A stretch of 8,651 bases of DNA from an uncultured Collinsella sp. Lineage in GTDB: Bacteria > Actinomycetota > Coriobacteriia > Coriobacteriales > Coriobacteriaceae. This document shows, piece after piece, positions 1-5,257 of this stretch; the first letter of the stretch is position 1, and each line of letters opens with the position of its first letter. The translations under genes were made by a program, and so were the position numbers. The notes under the pieces were generated by a model, which was given only the letters and a program-made list of their open reading frames with translations, did not search any database and was not told the origin of the DNA. The stretch covers positions 1-8,651 of the forward strand of contig CABRIF010000098.1 of assembly GCA_902470925.1 (NCBI GenBank), written 5' to 3'.

Positions 1-48
1 TCTACACAAGGAGTATCGTCGGCAGCGTCAGATGTGTATAAGAGACAG
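1..48 (+). other. Nextera/Tn5 sequencing adapter (artifact)
   Basis: This is not genomic DNA. It reads as the tail of the Illumina i5 primer (TCTACAC, 1-7), an 8-base index AAGGAGTA (8-15, which I recall as Nextera S507), the Read 1 transposase adapter (from 16) and the 19-bp Tn5 mosaic end AGATGTGTATAAGAGACAG (30-48). Translated in the copA frame from the GTG at 34 it gives the false N-terminus MYKRQ. The genomic sequence starts at 49. Confidence 0.98.
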
Positions 49-2055
49 GTCTCGATCATCTTCCTCATTCCGCTGTTCTACCTGGGCATGGGCCACATGT
101 TCGGCTGGCCGCTGCCGGCCTTTTTCGCCGGCCACCGCAACGTCTTGAACCTCGCCCTCACCGAGCTTTTGCTGCTTGCCCCCATCCTCTACATCAACGA
201 CAGCTACTTCATCGGCGGCTTCAAGTCGCTCCTGCGCGGCGCGCCCACCATGGACGCCCTCATCGCGATCGGCGCCACGGCGAGCGTGGCGTGGTCGGTC
301 TACAGCGTCTACCGCATCGCCGGGGCCCTGGCCGCAGGCGACGCCATGGCAGCCCACGCGATCGCGATGGACAACCTCTACCTGGAGAGCGCCGGCACCA
401 TCCTTACCCTGGTCACCGTAGGCAAATACCTCGAAACGCGCAGCAAGTCGAAGACCGGCGGCGCCATCGAGCGCCTGCTCGATCTGGCACCCGCGCGCGC
501 CACCGTCGTGGACGAGGACGGACGCGAGACCACCGTCGATGCGAGCACGCTGCAGCCCGGGCAGACCGTCCGCGTCAAGCCCGGTGAGTCGGTCCCAGTG
601 GACGGCGTGGTGCTCTCCGGCAGCTCGTCGGTGGACGAAAGCGCTCTGACCGGCGAGTCGATTCCCGTGGAGAAGACCGTCGGCGACACCGTGATGGCTG
701 CCACCGTCAACCGCACCGGCTCCTTCACCTTCCGCGCCACGCGCACCGGCGCCGACACGAGCCTGGCCAAGATCGTCCAGCTCGTCGAGGACGCCAACGC
801 CACCAAGGCGCCCATCGCGCGCATCGCCGACAAGGTGGCCGGCGTGTTCGTGCCCGCAGTGCTCGCCATCGCGGCGGTCACCTTCGTCGCCTGGCTCGCC
901 GTGGGCGGCAGCATCAACGAGGCGCTCACGGCCTCCGTCGCGGTCGTGGTGATCAGCTGCCCATGCGCGCTCGGTCTCGCCACACCGGTCGCCATCATGG
1001 TGGGGACCGGCCGCGGCGCGGAGATGGGCGTGCTGTTCAAGAGCGCCGAGGGCCTGGAGGCGCTGCAGAAAATCGACACCGTGGTGTTCGACAAAACCGG
1101 CACAATCACCCAGGGGAAACCCGCCGTCACCGACATCCTGCCCGCCCGCACGGAAAGCGGCAAGCCGGTCATGACCGAAAAGGCCCTGCTTAAACTGGCG
1201 GCCGCCCTTGAGGCCTCCAGCGAGCACCCCCTGGCCGAGGCCATCATGGCCGAGGCGGATGCGCGCGGCATCGTGGCGCGGCAGGTCGAGGACTTCCAGG
1301 CCATCCCGGGACGGGGCGTGACGGCGCGCGAGGGCGCGAACGCCATCGCCGCCGGCAACGCCGCACTCATGGAGGAGCTCGGTATCCCCCGCGGGGACCT
1401 GCAGGTCGAGCACCTCGCCCGCGCGGGCAAAACCGCGCTGTTCTTCGCCAAAAACGGCGCGCTCATGGGCACCATTGCCGTGGCCGACCAACTCAAGGAG
1501 ACGAGTGCCGCAGCCGTGCGGGCGCTGGACGCGCTCGGGATCGAGAGCATCATGCTCACTGGAGACCACGAGCTCACCGCGCAGGCGATCGCGGTGCGCG
1601 CCGGTATCGACCGCGTGGTGGCCGACGTGCTGCCCGCCGATAAGGAGCAGCAGATTCGTCAGCTCCAGGCCGAGGGGCACCGCGTCGCCATGGTCGGCGA
1701 CGGCATCAACGACTCCCCCGCGCTCGCCTGCGCCGATGTGGGCCTGGCGATCGGGGCCGGGGCCGACGTGGCCAAGGAGGGTGCCGACGTGGTCCTCATG
1801 CACAGCGACCCGGTGGACGTGGCGCGTGCGGTCGAACTCTCACGGGCCACGATGCGCAACATCAAGCAGGACCTGTTCTGGGCGCTCATCTACAACACGC
1901 TGGGGATCCCGCTGGCAGCCGGCGTGTTCTACCCGCTGCTGGGCTGGCAGCTCTCGCCGATGTTCGGCGCGGCAGCCATGAGCCTGTCGAGCGTATGCGT
2001 GGTGGCAAACGCCCTGCGCCTACGCCGATTCAAGCCGCGCGTGGCCGAGCGATAG
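49..2055 (+). CDS. copA: Copper-exporting P1B-type ATPase CopA, 5' end missing
   Basis: Inner-membrane ATPase that pumps Cu(I) out of the cytoplasm. 668 residues remain, counted from Val at 49. The reading frame enters in the first membrane helix (FLIPLFYLGMGHM), so the start codon and the cytoplasmic N-terminal metal-binding domain(s) are lost at the contig edge. Visible in order: helices 1-4 within about residues 1-126, the actuator loop with TGES (201-204), the ion-binding CPC in helix 6 (304-306), the phosphorylation site DKTGT (Asp348), the nucleotide-domain SEHPL (391-395), MLTGD, the hinge GDGIND (550-555), then YN (615-616) and MSLSS (644-648) in the last two helices. CPC plus YN plus MSxSS is the Cu(I)-type P1B-1 signature, which argues against Zn/Cd specificity. 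The adapter-derived GTG at 34 is not a real start. A copper chaperone and a CsoR repressor follow on the same strand, 277 bp or more away. No frameshift or lost catalytic residue was seen. Confidence 0.97.
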   Translation, partial: VSIIFLIPLFYLGMGHMFGWPLPAFFAGHRNVLNLALTELLLLAPILYINDSYFIGGFKSLLRGAPTMDALIAIGATASVAWSVYSVYRIAGALAAGDAMAAHAIAMDNLYLESAGTILTLVTVGKYLETRSKSKTGGAIERLLDLAPARATVVDEDGRETTVDASTLQPGQTVRVKPGESVPVDGVVLSGSSSVDESALTGESIPVEKTVGDTVMAATVNRTGSFTFRATRTGADTSLAKIVQLVEDANATKAPIARIADKVAGVFVPAVLAIAAVTFVAWLAVGGSINEALTASVAVVVISCPCALGLATPVAIMVGTGRGAEMGVLFKSAEGLEALQKIDTVVFDKTGTITQGKPAVTDILPARTESGKPVMTEKALLKLAAALEASSEHPLAEAIMAEADARGIVARQVEDFQAIPGRGVTAREGANAIAAGNAALMEELGIPRGDLQVEHLARAGKTALFFAKNGALMGTIAVADQLKETSAAAVRALDALGIESIMLTGDHELTAQAIAVRAGIDRVVADVLPADKEQQIRQLQAEGHRVAMVGDGINDSPALACADVGLAIGAGADVAKEGADVVLMHSDPVDVARAVELSRATMRNIKQDLFWALIYNTLGIPLAAGVFYPLLGWQLSPMFGAAAMSLSSVCVVANALRLRRFKPRVAER

Positions 2056-2160
2056 CTCGGCGGGCGGCACCGGGCCGTTCCGCGGGTGATACGGGGCCGG
2101 ATCGCGGGCGCGACGGGCTGCGTTGCGAACAGAGCGAGCCGCTTCCGGGTAACACCTGGT

Positions 2161-2194
2161 TATATCCGGGCGGCGCCGGGCTACATCCGGGCGG
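2161..2194 (+). repeat. Two 13-bp direct repeats, TAYATCCGGGCGG
   Basis: TATATCCGGGCGG (2161-2173) and TACATCCGGGCGG (2182-2194) differ at one base and lie 21 bp apart, about two helical turns, in the gap between copA and copZ. Helical phasing would suit a DNA-binding protein, but no known operator was recognised. The position is over 90 bp upstream of the likely copZ promoter. Confidence 0.5.
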
Positions 2195-2220
2195 AACAGG
2201 ACCGGCACCGGGAGGGCCGC

Positions 2221-2255
2221 ATCGCCTGCGGCACGGGGTTCACGCCGCAGGCGAT
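2221..2255 (+). repeat. 11-bp perfect inverted repeat upstream of copZ
   Basis: ATCGCCTGCGG (2221-2231) pairs exactly with CCGCAGGCGAT (2245-2255) around a 13-base loop. It ends about 30 bp before the candidate -10 box of copZ and 166 bp after the copA stop codon. No T-run follows, so it does not look like an ordinary intrinsic terminator. It could be a copA 3' structure or an operator. Confidence 0.6.
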
Positions 2256-2285
2256 CCACTCATGCCGCCGGGCGCACCACTTTGG

Positions 2286-2291
2286 TACCAT
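2286..2291 (+). promoter_or_regulatory. Candidate -10 box (TACCAT) for copZ
   Basis: TACCAT in the context GGTACCATC fits the TAnnnT form of a -10 element. It lies 41 bp before the copZ ATG and predicts a start near 2298. No convincing -35 hexamer was seen. The same 9-mer GGTACCATC recurs before the gene at 3441, at 3400-3408. Sequence-only suggestion. Confidence 0.4.
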
Positions 2292-2307
2292 CGGGCGCAT
2301 GCGCCCG
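2292..2307 (+). promoter_or_regulatory. 16-bp perfect palindrome, likely operator of copZ
   Basis: CGGGCGCATGCGCCCG is its own reverse complement. It follows the candidate -10 box directly, covers the predicted transcription start, and ends 13 bases before the AAAGGA ribosome site. That is a classical repressor position, and a CsoR homologue is encoded 0.6 kb downstream. It is not the TACCCC...GGGGTA-like form known for some CsoR operators, so the binding partner is inferred only. The central CGCATGCGC recurs at 2809-2817, upstream of csoR. Confidence 0.5.
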
Positions 2308-2332
2308 TCATCTTCAACAGAAAGGACGAACC

Positions 2333-2551
2333 ATGCAGTATGTGATCAAGACAGAGGGCCTGCACTGCGGGCACTGCGACGCGTCGGTTGAGTCGGCCCT
2401 GCTCGCGGTCGCCGGCGTGACGGATGCCGATTCCGACCACGAGACGCAAACCGTGCAGGTGACCTGCGCCGACGGGGTGGAGCCAGCCGCGCTTGCCGCC
2501 GCTGTGGAACAGGCGGGCAACTTCAAGGCCTTGTCAGTCGAGCGGGCGTAG
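2333..2551 (+). CDS. copZ: Copper chaperone, heavy-metal-associated domain (CopZ-like)
   Basis: A 72-residue cytoplasmic protein consisting of one HMA domain, the usual length for CopZ. Such proteins carry Cu(I) to the CopA pump and to CsoR-type sensors. The metal site is GLHCGHC, with Cys12 and Cys15 as ligands. The usual Met of MxCxxC is Leu10 here, and His between the cysteines is common in bacterial chaperones. The rest shows the pattern expected of a ferredoxin-like fold, with VxDADSDHETQTVQV for the second and third strands. The ATG at 2333 was chosen because AAAGGA (2321-2326) sits six bases before it and the HMA domain begins at residue 1. Upstream in-frame codons add a tail unlike the family. 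It lies downstream of copA and upstream of csoR but with its own candidate promoter and palindrome. It could serve another thiophilic metal, but the neighbours favour copper. Confidence 0.93.
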   Translation: MQYVIKTEGLHCGHCDASVESALLAVAGVTDADSDHETQTVQVTCADGVEPAALAAAVEQAGNFKALSVERA

Positions 2552-2574
2552 CGCAGAAGCGTCGCGAGGGAGCG

Positions 2575-2700
2575 CCGGGAACGAGCGATCGAGAGCAGGC
2601 CAACTCTCGGCCGGCACCGGGATCGGGAGGTCGAGAACAGCCCACTCCCAGCAGTCGCCCGGGATGGGCGGTCGAGAACGACCCGACCCCGCGCCAGCGG
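2575..2700 (+). repeat. Three imperfect 42-bp tandem repeats between copZ and csoR
   Basis: Units start with CCGGGA at 2575, 2617 and 2659, exactly 42 bp apart. Each carries TCGAGA 11 or 12 bases further on, followed by a C-rich tail. Each unit also contains its own small inverted repeat: GAGAG/CTCTC, then GGGAG/CTCCC, then GGTCG/CGACC around AGAA. Conserved pairing with changed bases hints at structure rather than coding. Unit 3 continues into the hairpin CCCCGC-GCCA-GCGGGG (2687-2702). No open frame here resembles a protein. The 12-mer CCGGCACCGGGA at 2611-2622 also occurs at 2202-2213, upstream of copZ. Confidence 0.6.
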
Positions 2701-2779
2701 GGAGCAGCCACCGGAAACACCCTGGCCGGCAGGCTCGGACAGGAGCTGATCCACAGGACACTCCCGCCCGAGCCCCGCA

Positions 2780-2785
2780 TACCAT
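2780..2785 (+). promoter_or_regulatory. Candidate -10 box (TACCAT) for csoR
   Basis: TACCAT at 2780-2785 would place transcription start near 2792 and give csoR a leader of about 120 bases holding the large hairpin at 2856-2898. The only -35-like match is AGGACA (2755-2760), with a 19-base spacer, which is weak. The CGCATGCGC core shared with the copZ palindrome lies at 2809-2817. Confidence 0.3.
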
Positions 2786-2855
2786 GAAGGCTGAGGGGGC
2801 GCTGTGCCCGCATGCGCGCCGTGCCCCTTCCGGCGCCTCAACCCACCAGCTCATG

Positions 2856-2898
2856 CAGCGCGCCCGCGAGCGGATCGGCTCCGCCCGCGGGCGCGCTG
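2856..2898 (+). promoter_or_regulatory. Large GC-rich hairpin in front of the csoR ribosome site
   Basis: CAGCGCGCCCGCG (2856-2868) pairs perfectly with CGCGGGCGCGCTG (2886-2898). After one A/C mismatch, GCGGA (2870-2874) pairs with TCCGC (2880-2884) around the loop TCGGC. This makes 18 pairs, nearly all G-C. Five bases later comes the csoR ribosome site AAAGGAA (2904-2910). No T-run follows, so intrinsic termination is unlikely. The structure could act as an RNA element limiting csoR translation, a 5' stabiliser or read-through stop for the upstream transcript, or a DNA operator. Function is inferred; the pairing is directly seen. Confidence 0.65.
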
Positions 2899-2914
2899 GG
2901 ACGAAAGGAACATC

Positions 2915-3187
2915 ATGCAAGCAGATCGCGCCAAGGTCCTGCGCCTGCTCAAAACCGCACGCGGGCAGATGGATGGCATTATCAAGATGGTCGAGGACGA
3001 CCGCTACTGCATCGATATCTCGAACCAGCTCATGGCGACGCAGTCGCTGATCGGCCGTGTCAACGCCGACGTGCTCAAAGCGCATATCGACGGCTGCGTC
3101 CGCCAGGCCGCCAGCTGCGGATCGGAATCCGAGAAAGCCGAGAAGCTCGCCGAGATCGAAGCCGTCATCGATAAGCTCGCCCGCTGA
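2915..3187 (+). CDS. csoR: CsoR-family copper-sensing transcriptional repressor
   Basis: A 90-residue, all-helical DNA-binding repressor of the CsoR/RcnR family (DUF156), usual length about 85-120. Apo-CsoR binds promoters of copper export genes and is released on binding Cu(I). The metal ligands are all present: Cys32 (preceded by Tyr31), His57 and Cys61. Their 25- and 4-residue spacings match the Cys36-His61-Cys65 set of Mycobacterium tuberculosis CsoR. The N-terminal LLKTARGQMDGIIKMVEDDRYC is the family's typical first helix and turn region. The ATG at 2915 follows AAAGGAA (2904-2910); upstream in-frame codons run through the hairpin and are not protein-like. It probably controls copA and copZ and perhaps itself. 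A nickel (RcnR) or persulfide (CstR) sensor is less likely, given the Cys-His-Cys pattern and the copA/copZ neighbours. Confidence 0.94.
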   Translation: MQADRAKVLRLLKTARGQMDGIIKMVEDDRYCIDISNQLMATQSLIGRVNADVLKAHIDGCVRQAASCGSESEKAEKLAEIEAVIDKLAR

Positions 3188-3440
3188 TTCCCCAAGGTCA
3201 GATTCCGCCCCATATTGGGCGCACACATGCCGCAGCGCGGCTTGCCGGCGAACCATGTAATGCACCGCAAAAAACACCGACACCCCGTCCTTTTCGCGCG
3301 GCAGCCGGCAGCCCGTCGCCGAGCATCTCCACATCCCCACCGAGATACGGAGATGCGCCGGTCGTTGGCCGGTCGGCTTTTATAAGCCGCGCGCATCTGG
3401 GTACCATCAGCTTCAGGCAACGTACGACAAGGATGGGACC
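3188..3440 (+). other. 253-bp non-coding gap after csoR
   Basis: No credible gene or T-tailed terminator was seen. It holds a small hairpin GCCGC-AGC-GCGGC (3229-3241), a 7-bp inverted repeat CATCTCC/GGAGATG (3324-3330 and 3349-3355), and the dyad CGGCTT-TTAT-AAGCCG (3374-3389). The dyad sits 12 bases before a candidate -10 box and could be an operator of the following gene. Confidence 0.5.
3402..3407 (+). promoter_or_regulatory. Candidate -10 box (TACCAT) for the zinc-ribbon gene
   Basis: TACCAT inside GGTACCATC, the same 9-mer as before copZ. It lies 33 bp before the ATG at 3441 and 12 bases after the dyad at 3374-3389, whose AT-rich centre covers where a -35 box would fall. No clear -35 sequence was found. 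Confidence 0.4.
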
Positions 3441-3926
3441 ATGCAGAATTTCATGAAAGACCGCTACGGAGCAGACGAGCTCACCACCACCCTCGGCCTG
3501 GCAGGCATGCTGCTGGCGCTCATCGGCACGCTGGCGCGCTGGCAGCCGCTCTCCTGGATCGCGCTGGCGGCGGTCGTCATCGCGCTGCTGCGCGCGTTCT
3601 CCAAAAACGCCGCTGCGCGCCAGAGGGAAAACGACAGCTTCATCGCCTTTGCCGGCCGCGTGCCGGGCCTGCGCTCGTTCGTGGCCTCGATGGGCGGCGG
3701 TGCCGCGAGCAGCGGCCCGCGCACCGGCAGCGCATCATCCGGCGCCGCATCTCGCGCCAACTTCGAGCGCACCAAGCGCACCGCGCAGAAGATGTGGCGC
3801 GAGCGCAAGACCACACGCTTCCTCAAGTGCCCGAACTGCGGGCAGATGCTGTCGGTCCCCAAGGGCAAGGGCAAGATCCGCGTGACCTGCCCCAAGTGCC
3901 ACGCCAAAATGGAGACCAAGTCCTGA
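3441..3926 (+). CDS. Small membrane protein with C-terminal zinc ribbon, unknown role
   Basis: 161 residues; I recognise the architecture but no named function. Two hydrophobic segments lie at about residues 15-33 and 36-52. A basic and Ser/Gly/Ala-rich linker follows (about 56-125), then a zinc ribbon with CPNC at 130-133 and CPKC at 150-153, 16 residues apart. The charged C-terminal part is likely cytoplasmic. The ATG at 3441 follows AAGGA (3429-3433) at seven bases. The gene looks monocistronic: its own candidate promoter lies upstream and a strong terminator overlaps its stop codon. Its location next to the copper cluster may be chance. The two Cys pairs could bind zinc or, less likely, another thiophilic metal. 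Similar short proteins with two helices and a ribbon are, as far as I recall, common and uncharacterised in Gram-positive bacteria. Confidence 0.85.
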   Translation: MQNFMKDRYGADELTTTLGLAGMLLALIGTLARWQPLSWIALAAVVIALLRAFSKNAAARQRENDSFIAFAGRVPGLRSFVASMGGGAASSGPRTGSASSGAASRANFERTKRTAQKMWRERKTTRFLKCPNCGQMLSVPKGKGKIRVTCPKCHAKMETKS

Positions 3927-3960
3927 GCAAAACCGCCCAATCAAGGGCGGTTTTGCTTTG
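3926..3960 (+). terminator. Rho-independent terminator of the zinc-ribbon gene
   Basis: A 13-bp perfect stem, AGCAAAACCGCCC (3926-3938) with GGGCGGTTTTGCT (3945-3957), around the loop AATCAA, ending in TTTG. The first stem base is the last base of the TGA stop codon. The A-rich left arm would let it act in the reverse direction as well. Confidence 0.9.
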
Positions 3961-4166
3961 AGTAGTGCATTGAGGCACGGATGCAGCATCCCATCGTCAA
4001 AAAAGCTACCTGGACGATGGATGGCTTTTCATCAACCCAAGGGTGCAAGAAACGACATACAGCCGCCCGATTGGTATGTGCCGAATGCACGGACCCGCAA
4101 ATTGGAAAGGCAGAGGGAGGACAGAGTTGAACGGAGTGCCCTCCCTCCATCGCGAGAAGGCTTGGG
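3961..4166. other. Convergent gap between the copper side and the arc side
   Basis: About 200 bp with no credible gene; base composition drops from GC-rich to near balanced here. It holds a perfect 8-bp inverted repeat CCATCGTC/GACGATGG (3991-3998 and 4013-4020) with six A in its loop, and the hairpin at 4113-4147 listed separately. No tRNA or integrase-type attachment site was recognised. Confidence 0.5.
4113..4147 (-). terminator. Candidate terminator of the arcDAB transcript
   Basis: On the minus strand, GAGGGAGG (4147-4140) pairs with CCTCCCTC (4120-4113), starting 20 bases after the arcB stop codon. The loop of about 19 bases is long, and the following TGCCTTTCC is only moderately T-rich. 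Position supports a 3' end, but strength is uncertain. Confidence 0.45.
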
Positions 4167-5174
4167 CTACCTCAAGGTTGCATACATCACGGCCTTAATG
4201 GTGTGCATGCGATTCTCCGCTTCCTGAAAAACGCGCGATTGCTTGGATTCAAATACTTCGTCGGACACTTCCATCTCAGCCACGTCGAACTTCTCAGCAA
4301 TCTCAGCACTAATGGTCGTCTTCGTATCATGGAAGCTAGGCAGGCAATGCATGAAGATGGCGCCCGGGTTTGCCTTCGCCATGACCTCGGCAGTCACACG
4401 ATATGGGAAGAGCAACTCAATGCGGCTCTTCCACAACTCCTCTGCCTGGCCCATACCCACCCACACATCGGTATAAATGACGTCAGCGCCTTTTACGCCC
4501 TCATCGATGTCATCAGTCAGCTGGATTGTGCAGCCGTTTTCTGCCGCGGCCTTCTGACAAGCGGCAAGCAACTCAGGATCGAAATGCGTCGCACCTTCGA
4601 CATCACCCTTTGGCCCACACGAGCAGAAGTTGATGCCAAGCTTGGAACAAATGACCATCAACGAGTCGCTGACATTTCCCTGCTCCTTACCCAGATACGT
4701 AAGCTTCATCCCGCGCGTGTCGCCAAATTCCTCGCGCATGGTAAGAATGTCGGCAAGGGCTTGCGTAGGGTGGTACTCGTTGGTAAGACCATTCCACACC
4801 GGAACGCCTGCCTTCTCGGCAAGCTCCTCGACGATTGCCTGGTCGGAACCTCGATACTCGATGCCATCGAACATGCGGCCGAGCACGCGAGCGGTATCCT
4901 CGATGGACTCCTTCTTACCCATCTGGGACGAACCGGGGTCGAGATAGGTCACGCCCATGCCCAGGTCCATACCGCCGACCTCGAAGGCGCAGCGGGTACG
5001 CGTGGAAGTCTTCTCAAAAAGCAGCACGATGTTCTTGCCCTCAAGATAGCGATGCGGCGTACCCGTGCGCTTGAGATCCTTGAAGTTCTTGGAGAGCTCA
5101 AGCAGGTATTCGATTTCCTCGGTAGAGAAATCGAGAAGCGTAAGAAAATTTCGACCAGAAAGATTGAGAGCCAT
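4167..5174 (-). CDS. arcB: Ornithine carbamoyltransferase, catabolic type
   Basis: A 335-residue cytoplasmic enzyme, usual length. In the ADI pathway it converts citrulline plus phosphate to ornithine and carbamoyl phosphate. Carbamoyl-phosphate site: STRTR (57-61), YRG (107-109) and HPTQ (135-138). The catalytic HCLP (276-279) and the C-terminal QAENRMHTIKAVM match Escherichia coli ArgI closely. Two ornithine-side segments differ: GDARNN of ArgI is GKEQGN here (162-167), keeping only the last Asn, and DVWVSMG is DVWVGMG (236-242), replacing the substrate-contact Ser by Gly. The ATG at 5174 follows AAAGGAA (5186-5180); an in-frame TTG 63 bases upstream is less likely. It follows arcA with an 83-bp gap and is probably last in the arcDAB operon. 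The neighbours favour a catabolic over a biosynthetic role; another amine acceptor such as putrescine cannot be excluded. Confidence 0.92.
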   Translation of the reverse strand: MALNLSGRNFLTLLDFSTEEIEYLLELSKNFKDLKRTGTPHRYLEGKNIVLLFEKTSTRTRCAFEVGGMDLGMGVTYLDPGSSQMGKKESIEDTARVLGRMFDGIEYRGSDQAIVEELAEKAGVPVWNGLTNEYHPTQALADILTMREEFGDTRGMKLTYLGKEQGNVSDSLMVICSKLGINFCSCGPKGDVEGATHFDPELLAACQKAAAENGCTIQLTDDIDEGVKGADVIYTDVWVGMGQAEELWKSRIELLFPYRVTAEVMAKANPGAIFMHCLPSFHDTKTTISAEIAEKFDVAEMEVSDEVFESKQSRVFQEAENRMHTIKAVMYATLR

Positions 5175-5257
5175 GGCAATTCCTTTCGAACAGGCGTCTC
5201 GCATTACGCAAGAAACACGAATAATCACGAACTGCAACCAGAGGTCAATGCGACGGG

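Noticed and set aside
34..48. A GTG start codon for copA at 34
   Set aside because: The GTG and the next four codons lie in the adapter. The true start was beyond the contig edge, with the N-terminal metal-binding domain.
28..1803. A 591-residue open frame antisense to copA
   Set aside because: It begins in adapter sequence read backwards, is low-complexity (Gly/Asp/Ala/His/Arg), and lies opposite a fully convincing ATPase. It is a by-product of GC-rich codon use.
2221..2255. An intrinsic terminator of copA
   Set aside because: The stem is good, but no T-run follows and it lies 166 bp beyond the stop codon, close to the copZ promoter.
2534..3340. A 268-residue minus-strand open frame across csoR
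   Set aside because: It is antisense to csoR and the repeat region and has no recognisable domain or ribosome site; the GC-rich sequence simply lacks stop codons.
3958..4227. An 89-residue plus-strand frame in the convergent gap
   Set aside because: It starts inside the terminator, ends inside arcB antisense, and has no credible ribosome site or domain.
5175..5237. An upstream TTG start for arcB adding 21 residues
   Set aside because: The added residues are not conserved in the family, and a clear AAAGGAA ribosome site precedes the ATG at 5174.
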